NCBI GenBank assembly: GCA_934193545.1
Contig: CAKPVL010000034.1
Location: forward strand, 1 to 14,101
DNA: 14,101 nucleotides
Direction of reading: 5' to 3'
DNA from: an uncultured Granulicatella sp.
GTDB lineage: Bacteria; Bacillota; Bacilli; Lactobacillales; Aerococcaceae
Shown piece by piece: positions 7,348-14,101 of this stretch. Both the position numbers and the translations under genes were made by a program. Under the pieces are notes generated by a model, which made no database searches, had not been told where the DNA came from, and saw nothing but the letters and a program-made list of their open reading frames with translations. Every line of letters starts with the position of its first letter. Within the stretch, counting starts at the first letter, position 1.

Positions 7348-8049
7348 CTAATTTTTTGCTTTAGGTTTTAAGAAGAAGAAGTTTAAGACTAGTAGCACCA
7401 CAATCCATACACCAGGGACGATGAAGTTTTGGGCAGTTAAGGCGAAGTCGGTTTTGGTAAAGTAATCCACAAAGTTCCCCATAAATGTATAGTGTGTCAC
7501 TTTTGATACCGCATCGCTCAACATTGAGAACATCGGTAAGAACGCAATCCCCATCATCGGAATCACACCATTGACTTGAGCTTTTGCTTGCGTATCTGTC
7601 AACGCACCCACTAGTAAGTTAATTAAAATCACACAAATTGCCACACTCGCCACGATGGCACCATATTCCATCCAATGACCTGAAAGATCCGCTTTAACAA
7701 TCATTGGAAAGCTCACAATCGTAATCATTGCTAAAACGACTGGGTAGAATAGGATTGAGATTAAGTATTCGATTGAGTGAATGCCGCTTAAGAAGAGAGT
7801 CTTCAAGTTTTTCTTTTCTTTTTCTTCAGCAAGCATAATCGTAATCATTGATCCGACAGATAAGCTAAGGGCTAGCGGAAGCATGATGAATAGGATTTGT
7901 ACGGCTACTTGTGGGTTGCCGTCTTTGTTCATAAAGTGGTCGTATGCTAGTAACATTCCGTATGGGAATACGATTTGGAATAACATAGCTCCATTGCTCA
8001 AAATCATTTGTGTACGTAGCCAAATTAAGGCGCTAATTCTTTTAATCAT
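7348..8049 (-). CDS. ABC-2 type transporter permease
   Basis: Membrane half of an export-type ABC transporter, 233 residues with about six hydrophobic segments and charged loops (for example AEEKEKKNLKTLFLSGI, a typical cytoplasmic loop of ABC-2 permeases). It partners the ATPase encoded just upstream: the two genes overlap by 8 bp (ATGATTAA-type junction), and the permease RBS GGAGAG lies inside the end of the ATPase gene. Substrate unknown; relatives are variously linked to antimicrobial peptide, lipid or drug export. A terminator follows at 7183-7219. Confidence 0.88.
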   Translation of the reverse strand: MIKRISALIWLRTQMILSNGAMLFQIVFPYGMLLAYDHFMNKDGNPQVAVQILFIMLPLALSLSVGSMITIMLAEEKEKKNLKTLFLSGIHSIEYLISILFYPVVLAMITIVSFPMIVKADLSGHWMEYGAIVASVAICVILINLLVGALTDTQAKAQVNGVIPMMGIAFLPMFSMLSDAVSKVTHYTFMGNFVDYFTKTDFALTAQNFIVPGVWIVVLLVLNFFFLKPKAKN

Positions 8050-8866
8050 TTAATTTCTCTCCTGTCAATTGAATAAAGATGTCTTCTAACGTTGGTTCCA
8101 TTGAGTGAATCAGTTCCACTTGTGTCATATCTTGGGCTTTTAAGTTTTCAAATGCCATCACTTGTTCGCTGTGGTCAATGAAGGTCACTTTCACTCGTTT
8201 TTCTTTGTTGTATTTTTGAATAATATCTCGTGGTGTTCCGATTTCCACTAGGTCCCCTTGGTTTAGTAGGGAAATGCGATCACACAACTCTGTGGCTTCA
8301 ACCATGTCGTGTGTCGTTAGGAAAATCGTTGTGCCCGCTGCTTTTAGTTCTTCCAACAAACGGTGAATCTTCTTAGAGGTCATTGGGTCTAGCCCACTCG
8401 TTGGTTCGTCTAGGAAGAGTAACTCTGGTCTGTTTAAAAGTGCTCTTGCTAGAAACATTCTCTGACGCATCCCTGTTGAAAGTTTTTCCGCGATTGTCTT
8501 CTTACTTTCTAAGAGCCCGACTTGTTCCAGCACTTCATCAACGCGGCTATTTGGTAATCCGTAAATCTTCGCGTAGACGATTAAGTTTTTCTCGAGACTT
8601 AATTTTTCGTAATAGCCACTTGAATCTCCAACGAGTCCGATATGCGCTAAGTCTTCAGGAGTAAGGTCCTTTGTATCTTTGCCGAGGAGTTGTGTTGTTC
8701 CCTCGTCGGCTTTGAGTTGGCCCGTTAGGATATTGATGAGGGTTGTTTTCCCTGCTCCACTTGGTCCTAAGAACCCGAAGATTTCTCCTTTATCGACATT
8801 AAATTGAATTTGGTTTAGAGCTGTCTTGTTTCCAAAACGCTTTGTAATTTTTTCTACTGTAATCAT
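8042..8866 (-). CDS. ABC transporter ATP-binding protein (ABC-2/CcmA-like)
   Basis: Cytoplasmic ATPase of 274 residues that powers the neighbouring ABC-2 permease. Visible motifs: Walker A GPSGAGKTT (about 34-42), signature LSTGMRQRM (about 129), Walker B LLFLDEP (about 149-155), D-loop SGLD and the switch histidine in LTTHD (H186). The usual Q-loop glutamine is not obvious; the segment reads IGLVGDSSGYYEKLS, as in several members of this subfamily. The C-terminal 60 residues form the accessory domain typical of ABC-2 ATPases (TLEDIFIQLTGE near the end). I chose the ATG at 8866 because GGAGG lies 5 nt before it; the ATG at 8878 overlaps that RBS and has none of its own. First gene of a two-gene unit. 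Substrate unknown. Confidence 0.92.
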   Translation of the reverse strand: MITVEKITKRFGNKTALNQIQFNVDKGEIFGFLGPSGAGKTTLINILTGQLKADEGTTQLLGKDTKDLTPEDLAHIGLVGDSSGYYEKLSLEKNLIVYAKIYGLPNSRVDEVLEQVGLLESKKTIAEKLSTGMRQRMFLARALLNRPELLFLDEPTSGLDPMTSKKIHRLLEELKAAGTTIFLTTHDMVEATELCDRISLLNQGDLVEIGTPRDIIQKYNKEKRVKVTFIDHSEQVMAFENLKAQDMTQVELIHSMEPTLEDIFIQLTGEKLND

Positions 8867-8871
8867 GTTTG

Positions 8872-8876
8872 CCTCC
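8872..8876 (-). promoter_or_regulatory. RBS deciding the ABC ATPase start
   Basis: GGAGG 5 nt before the ATG at 8866. The alternative ATG at 8876-8878 overlaps it and has no Shine-Dalgarno upstream. Confidence 0.8.
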
Positions 8877-8893
8877 ATGTGTTGTTCTTGATG

Positions 8894-8922
8894 ATTCTAC
8901 TTTAACAAAAACAAAGGTCACT
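8894..8922 (-). promoter_or_regulatory. Candidate promoter of the ABC transporter unit
   Basis: TAGAAT at 8894-8899 with a poor -35 (AGTGAC, 8917-8922) at 17 bp. The -35 coincides with the first of three GTCAC repeats, the arrangement expected of an activator-dependent promoter. Confidence 0.45.
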
Positions 8923-8963
8923 CAGTAGGCCCGTCCGTCACGACTCACCATGACAAAAGTCAC
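8917..8963. promoter_or_regulatory. Three GTCAC repeats, candidate operator
   Basis: GTCAC (plus strand) occurs at 8917-8921, 8937-8941 and 8959-8963, spaced 20 and 22 bp, about two helical turns. The first overlaps the putative -35 of the ABC unit. An inverted half (TGAC, 8951-8954) also pairs with the last copy across four A's. The layout resembles direct repeats bound by LytTR-type regulators, but no such regulator is in the window. Confidence 0.5.
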
Positions 8964-9078
8964 GATAAAAAATGACTGCAGAATTTGACAGCTTCTATCA
9001 TAGAATTAGGAATTTTTCTTGTATTTACATAGAATTTCGGAACCCTTTTCATTATTGTTGTAAACGCAATTCTTCCTC

Positions 9079-9107
9079 TTTACTTTCCTGATTTTTACTA
9101 CTATAAT
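9079..9107 (+). promoter_or_regulatory. Predicted promoter of the GNAT gene
   Basis: TATAAT at 9102-9107 with TTTACT at 17-bp spacing (9079-9084). The leader would be about 20 nt, ending in the GGGGG-rich RBS before the ATG at 9134. Confidence 0.65.
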
Positions 9108-9133
9108 GCAGGTAGAGAAAGGGGGTAGCGATT

Positions 9134-9688
9134 ATGAACGTACCTACACTAGCATCACAACGTATCTCTCTAAGGCCCTTTCACGAAACTGACATGGAGA
9201 TTGTTCAGTCATTGCTAACCGACCCACTAGCAACGTCCAATCTTCCATGGGTATCTGCAACGTCTCATTTAAATGCAGAGAACTTTTATACACACCTAAT
9301 GGACAACGATCCGTACTTTTTTATGATTGAAATGAAGAATTACGACCTGCCAATTGGCTTTATGAAAGTCTCCACAGACAAAAGTCATCTATTGGATTTC
9401 GCGCTGCTCGAAGAATACTGGCATCGTGACATTTTAATTGAAGCCTTTCAATTAATCCATCCGTGCCTTATTGAGCAGGGAATCTCAGAGCTCTATTTAA
9501 AGGTAGAAAGTACGCACACAGACTCGTGCGACTTCGCCAAACGCATCGGATTCTTATACGAGCACTCTTATGACCTTCCAGACGGAAGCACGGTCCGCCT
9601 GTTCCATATGATTCTCAACCCTGAGAAAGCTCGCTTCAATCCCGAATTGTGGCAAGAAAACTCTGAACACTACATCGAAACCTTTTAG
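9134..9688 (+). CDS. GNAT family N-acetyltransferase (RimJ/RimL-like)
   Basis: Protein of 184 residues with the fold markers of the Acetyltransf_3/RimJ-RimL group: the opening SQRISLRPFHETDMEIV, the middle strand IGFMKVS (near 74-80), and the late motif with SCDFAKRIGFLYE (near 131-143). These enzymes transfer acetyl from acetyl-CoA to protein N-termini or small amines; the substrate here cannot be told. The acetyl-CoA loop normally reads like YWGKGxATEA; here it is YWHRDILIEA (95-104), lacking both glycines, so activity is uncertain. It is the only plus-strand gene, divergent from the ABC unit and convergent with brnQ, with its own promoter and a strong terminator. The ATG at 9134 follows AAAGGGGGT by about 7 nt. 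Confidence 0.85.
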   Translation: MNVPTLASQRISLRPFHETDMEIVQSLLTDPLATSNLPWVSATSHLNAENFYTHLMDNDPYFFMIEMKNYDLPIGFMKVSTDKSHLLDFALLEEYWHRDILIEAFQLIHPCLIEQGISELYLKVESTHTDSCDFAKRIGFLYEHSYDLPDGSTVRLFHMILNPEKARFNPELWQENSEHYIETF

Positions 9689-9694
9689 AATGCA

Positions 9695-9733
9695 AGAAAC
9701 TCCGACTGGAATCCCAGCCGGAGTTTCTTTTTG
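9695..9733 (+). terminator. Intrinsic terminator of the GNAT gene
   Basis: AGAAACTCCG (9695-9704) pairs with CGGAGTTTCT (9719-9728), with an inner CTGG/CCAG extension, followed by TTTTTTG. It lies 6 bp after the stop codon. Confidence 0.9.
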
Positions 9734-9802
9734 TATAATTGCTCGTTCTTTTTTTGAAGACTTCGAAGCATTTCCACAAAATAAATAGCACAAACAAAAT
9801 AA

Positions 9803-9991
9803 ATGATTACGAAGTATCCTAAGGATTCTATAGTAATGGAAATAACGAGTGTAACCGAAATGAATTAGGGCATCAGTTGATTTTATCAACTTGACGCCCT
9901 TTGAAGTTCGGTAGGCAAAGAGACCTTGGCTCTTGCCGGTACAGTTATTTTCATTACTATGAAGATATCCGTAAGGATACGCAGTAATCAT
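9803..9991 (+). repeat. 189-bp inverted-repeat structured element, copy 2
   Basis: Starts ATGATTACGAAGTATCC and ends as the reverse complement of ATGATTACTGCGTATCC. The inverted similarity continues inward (ATAGTAATGRAAATAAC on both sides), giving terminal inverted repeats of about 50 bp. Each end can itself fold (for example GTATCCTTACGGATA). A central hairpin (AGGGC...GCCCT, 9867-9900) and a second one (GGCAAAGAG with CTCTTGCC) lie inside. It begins about 70 bp after the GNAT terminator and ends 7 bp from the brnQ stop. It contains no plausible gene. It is MITE-like in form; no transposase is near. Confidence 0.8.
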
Positions 9992-9998
9992 CTATGCA

Positions 9999-11342
9999 CT
10001 ATTCTGTTTGAAATGCTTCGAAGTCGAATGCTTCGCCTTTGATCTTGTCCGGTAAGATGAGCGCGATTAAAATACCGATAATCGCCGGTCCCATCCATCC
10101 TAGCGACAACCCTTGCAACGGAAGAATTTCCAATGCTTTGGCTAATCCTTCTAATTTCAACGCAGAAGCTAAACTTGAAACTGTTGAAATAATCGTTGTC
10201 AACGCAACCGTTAACTGCATTCCTCTCTTAGAGAATGCCACTTTCTTATTCACTAATACGAAGAACGCAATCACAACTGTAATTGGATATAAAATCATCA
10301 ATACTGGAAGTGAGAATGCGATAATCGTTTGAAGACCAAGTGTCGCTACACCAAATCCGATTAATGTAAATACAGTCGCATATACTTTATAAGGGAAGCG
10401 AGGGAATGTTTCTTCGAAGAACTCCCCTACAGATACGATTAACCCTACTGTTGTTGTTAAGCAGGTAATGACTACCATCACTGCTAGGAAGGCTTGTCCG
10501 AATGTACCGAATAACTCGCGTGAAGCCATTGTTAATACGTATGACCCAACGTTTAAATCTGCATCTTTTGCTAAAGCACTTGCCACGTTGAAATGATTTC
10601 CAAGGAAAGCAAGTCCGATATATAAGACGCTGAATCCAATTGCTGTTACGACTCCAACGCTCATGATTGTTTTTTCGTACTCTTTCTTAGAGCTGAAATG
10701 GAAGTCTTTCAATGTATTTACGGCAACTACTGAGAAGGCTACCGCTGCTAAGGCGTCGAGTGTGTTATATCCTTCGATAAATCCATTTCCGAAGGCTTTT
10801 GCTGCTGTCAAATCTGTTTGTCCAGCTAACTCAGGAGTTGTTTGCCCAAATTTGAACGCTCCAACGACTACTAAAATTAAAATTAATCCAGCGAAGATTG
10901 GCGTTAAGATTTTACCAATGCTTGATAATAGCGATGAACGGTTATATGCCAAGTAGAAAGCTACCGCGAAGTAAATTGCTGCGTAAATAATAAGTCCCGA
11001 TTTTGAATCATGTAGAAACGGTGCTACCCCGATGTTATACGATACTGTTGCTGTACGTGGAATCGCAAAGAACGGTCCAATTGCCAAATATAATGCAATT
11101 AAAAATGCCAACGAGAAAATCGGATGAATCTTTTCGTCCAATTCTTTCTTGAACCCGCCATTAATGACTGTCCCGATTAACAATGTTCCGATAGCAAGAC
11201 CTACCCCAGAAACGATAAATCCAATCACTGCTGGCCAAAGTTGATCAGCTGATTGATATCCTAAAGTTGGTGGGAAGATGAGGTTCCCTGCTCCGAAGAA
11301 AAATCCGAAAAGCAGTAACCCTGTTAATAATCCTTTTTTCAT
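9999..11342 (-). CDS. brnQ: Branched-chain amino acid transport carrier BrnQ (LIVCS family)
   Basis: Cation-coupled membrane carrier for leucine, isoleucine and valine, 447 residues, the usual family length, with about 12 hydrophobic segments. The N-terminal family signature FGAGNLIFPPTLG (about 16-28) is clear, as are IPRTATVSYNIGVAPF near residue 95 and the GYNTLDALAAVAF segment in the middle. AAAGGAG lies 7 nt before the ATG at 11342. It follows metG on the same strand by 78 bp, but an intrinsic-terminator-like hairpin fills that gap and its T-tract ends right at the RBS, so no promoter fits between hairpin and gene; brnQ must be read through it. At the 3' end the stop is 7 bp from repeat copy 2 and no standard terminator is visible. 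Confidence 0.95.
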   Translation of the reverse strand: MKKGLLTGLLLFGFFFGAGNLIFPPTLGYQSADQLWPAVIGFIVSGVGLAIGTLLIGTVINGGFKKELDEKIHPIFSLAFLIALYLAIGPFFAIPRTATVSYNIGVAPFLHDSKSGLIIYAAIYFAVAFYLAYNRSSLLSSIGKILTPIFAGLILILVVVGAFKFGQTTPELAGQTDLTAAKAFGNGFIEGYNTLDALAAVAFSVVAVNTLKDFHFSSKKEYEKTIMSVGVVTAIGFSVLYIGLAFLGNHFNVASALAKDADLNVGSYVLTMASRELFGTFGQAFLAVMVVITCLTTTVGLIVSVGEFFEETFPRFPYKVYATVFTLIGFGVATLGLQTIIAFSLPVLMILYPITVVIAFFVLVNKKVAFSKRGMQLTVALTTIISTVSSLASALKLEGLAKALEILPLQGLSLGWMGPAIIGILIALILPDKIKGEAFDFEAFQTE

Positions 11343-11356
11343 AAGTTAACTCCTTT

Positions 11357-11404
11357 AAAAAAGCGGCCCTTCAAATGTCGTTCTTCGCATTCGAAGGGTC
11401 ACTT
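11357..11404 (-). terminator. Intrinsic terminator or attenuator between metG and brnQ
   Basis: On the minus strand CCCTTCGAATG pairs with CATTTGAAGGG (11367-11398, 10-nt loop), and the stem extends outward (AAGTG with CGCTT, one A-C mismatch). It is followed by TTTTTT at 11357-11362. The G-U pairs are wobbles only in minus-strand RNA, so it acts leftwards after metG. The T-tract abuts the brnQ Shine-Dalgarno. Confidence 0.85.
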
Positions 11405-11420
11405 ATACTCTTTTATTTAA

Positions 11421-13439
<2,019 letters not shown>

Positions 13440-13443
13440 CTAA

Positions 13444-13533
13444 GCCTCCTTGAAATTGTTTAAAGATAGGCATAGTATACCATACCTACGCAAAAATTAC
13501 GAGAAGTGAAAACTAACTGAAAACATTGTGGAG
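13444..13533 (-). repeat. metG promoter/RBS region, left arm of a long inverted duplication
   Basis: Read on the minus strand it contains CTCCACAATG, GTAATTTTTGCGT, the -10 box, AACAATTTCA and GGAGGC in that order. The same blocks occur in the same order on the plus strand at 13838-13908. Here the copy is functional, being the metG leader. Confidence 0.75.
13474..13482 (-). promoter_or_regulatory. Predicted metG promoter (extended -10)
   Basis: TGGTATACT on the minus strand, that is TATACT with an upstream TGn. No good -35 is seen at 17 bp (TCGTAA). The predicted leader of about 35 nt leaves no room for a T-box or riboswitch. Confidence 0.6.
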
Positions 13534-13609
13534 GGTGCGAGTTGGGTGAAAAGAATAAACGATTTGTGCTGAAATTTAGTTTTGGCTTTCTGGACTTTGT
13601 TTTATGCTG

Positions 13610-13798
13610 ATGATTTCTGCGAATCCTTGCGGATTCTTTTTATAATCGCTGTTACGGGGCACCGGTGCAAGCCTGTAGTCTTACACCTTCGAAGCTTCAA
13701 AGGCGGAGTACGGGAATTGTCCCTACTCCGCCTAATTCACATTCGATGCGATTCCCCGTTACTGCGATTATAAAATCCGCAAGCTTCTTCGAAATCAT
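13610..13798 (-). repeat. 189-bp inverted-repeat structured element, copy 3
   Basis: Same length as copy 2 and, on the minus strand, the same order of blocks: terminal ATGATTTC, TGAATTAGG, a central hairpin (13701-13733, AGGCGGAGTA...TACTCCGCCT), CCTTTGAAG, a second hairpin (GGTGTAAG with CTTGCACC), then a terminal GAATCC/GGATTC hairpin. The two ends are inverted repeats of each other, sharing TTGCGGATT, TTATAATCGC and ACGGGG. Together with its flanks it fills the 566-bp gap 13434-13999, in which I see no gene. Confidence 0.8.
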
Positions 13799-13837
13799 CT
13801 ATATAGAAATCCAACTGAATTCGGTAATTTTTTACCG

Positions 13838-13908
13838 CTCCACAATGGTTTTGGTTTTGCTTCTTGTAATTTTTGCGTGCATGGATACTTTGAACAATTT
13901 CAGGAGGC
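13838..13908 (+). repeat. Decayed inverted copy of the metG promoter/RBS region
   Basis: Plus-strand blocks CTCCACAATGG, CTTGTAATTTTTGCGT, ATGGATACT, GAACAATTTCA and GGAGGC match the metG leader on the opposite strand. The -10 has lost a base (GATACT instead of TATACT), about 15 bp near the start site are missing, and no ATG or open frame follows GGAGGC. It looks like a leftover of a duplication or inversion and is probably not expressed. Confidence 0.7.
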
Positions 13909-13942
13909 AGGCCTGCTGGAGACAAGGAAACTTTAAGGAGAA

Positions 13943-13976
13943 ATAAAAAAAAGAGAAGGTGGGGAGACCTTCTCTT
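13943..13976 (-). terminator. Intrinsic terminator of the NCS2 permease gene
   Basis: AAGAGAAGGT (13967-13976 on the minus strand) pairs with ACCTTCTCTT (13951-13960), 10 bp with a 6-nt loop, followed by a run of T's. It starts about 25 bp after the permease stop codon. Confidence 0.9.
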
Positions 13977-13999
13977 AGAATGGAGATAACGGAGTTTAT

Positions 14000-14101
14000 T
14001 TATTTCTTCTTACGGTTGAGAATTGCGTTTAGGACAACGGCAAGGATGCTGGCCATGACGATTCCGTTTTTGAAGAACATGCTAAATTCTGTTGGGAGGC
14101 T
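14000..14101 (-). CDS. NCS2 family xanthine/uracil-type permease, C-terminal fragment
   Basis: Only the last 33 codons and the stop are inside the window; the gene continues beyond the right edge. The visible C-terminus holds LPTEFSMFFKNGIVMASILA, one hydrophobic segment, and a basic tail RKKK. The NGIVMAS-type last helix with a following VVLN is characteristic of nucleobase:cation symporters of the NCS2 family (xanthine, uracil or other purine carriers). Substrate cannot be told from this piece. A clear terminator follows. The assignment rests on a short segment, so moderate confidence. Confidence 0.65.
   Translation of the reverse strand, partial: SLPTEFSMFFKNGIVMASILAVVLNAILNRKKK

Noticed and set aside
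8867..8878. Upstream ATG for the ABC ATPase adding four residues
   Set aside because: It overlaps the GGAGG that serves the ATG at 8866 and has no Shine-Dalgarno of its own.
9554..9991. Minus-strand 145-codon open frame
   Set aside because: It overlaps the end of the GNAT gene, its terminator and the whole repeat copy 2. The protein has no family features and appears to be chance coding across the repeat.
9803..9991. Central hairpin of repeat copy 2 as the brnQ terminator
   Set aside because: On the minus strand it is followed by AATTCATTTCGG rather than a T-tract, so I do not call it an intrinsic terminator.
13582..13946. Several 60-93-codon open frames on both strands upstream of metG
   Set aside because: They run across repeat copy 3 and the inverted metG leader copy, lack RBSs and have low-complexity, unrecognisable products.

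Overview
The window looks like chromosome from a low-to-moderate GC Gram-positive bacterium of the order Lactobacillales. The evidence is strong AGGAGG-type ribosome binding sites, TATAAT promoters, a B. subtilis-like zinc-free MetRS with a C-terminal tRNA-binding domain, a 23S rRNA m5U methyltransferase without Fe-S cysteines, BrnQ, and a PRD/EIIA sugar-PTS operon. A relative of Granulicatella or Carnobacteriaceae is possible, but that genus guess is inference. All genes except one acetyltransferase are on the minus strand.

Layout in + coordinates. At 27-1385 is the rRNA methyltransferase (rlmD/rlmCD), with its own promoter. At 1544-7006 is a five-gene, tightly packed, AT-rich operon read right to left: a PRD-type regulator carrying its own EIIA domain, a PTS EIIB, an UlaA-type PTS EIIC, and the two halves of a split transketolase. 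It ends in an intrinsic terminator (1433-1469) preceded by two overlapping copies of a 20-bp palindrome. At 7348-8866 is a two-gene ABC-2 type exporter (ATPase, then permease), whose promoter region carries three GTCAC repeats about two helical turns apart. The plus-strand GNAT acetyltransferase (9134-9688) is divergent from it. At 9999-11342 is a branched-chain amino acid carrier (brnQ), and at 11421-13433 is methionyl-tRNA synthetase (metG), with an intrinsic-terminator-like hairpin between them. The right edge holds the last 33 codons of an NCS2 xanthine/uracil-type permease.

How the genes work together: the PTS operon is self-contained. The regulator's EIIA would receive phosphate from HPr and pass it to EIIB, EIIC would import and phosphorylate a sugar, and transketolase would use the resulting pentose phosphate. 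None of the usual ascorbate-catabolic genes (ulaG/D/E/F) is next to it, so the substrate is open.

The most unusual content is intergenic. A 189-bp element with imperfect terminal inverted repeats, each end able to fold as a hairpin, occurs twice (9803-9991 and, inverted, 13610-13798), and one end of it is recognisable a third time (7252-7307). The two full copies keep the same layout, but the central hairpin differs completely in sequence while keeping its position. A second hairpin shows compensating base changes. Copy 3 is also flanked by an inverted duplicate of the metG promoter/RBS region (13444-13533 versus 13838-13908). I know of no name for this element; whether it is already described would need a database search.
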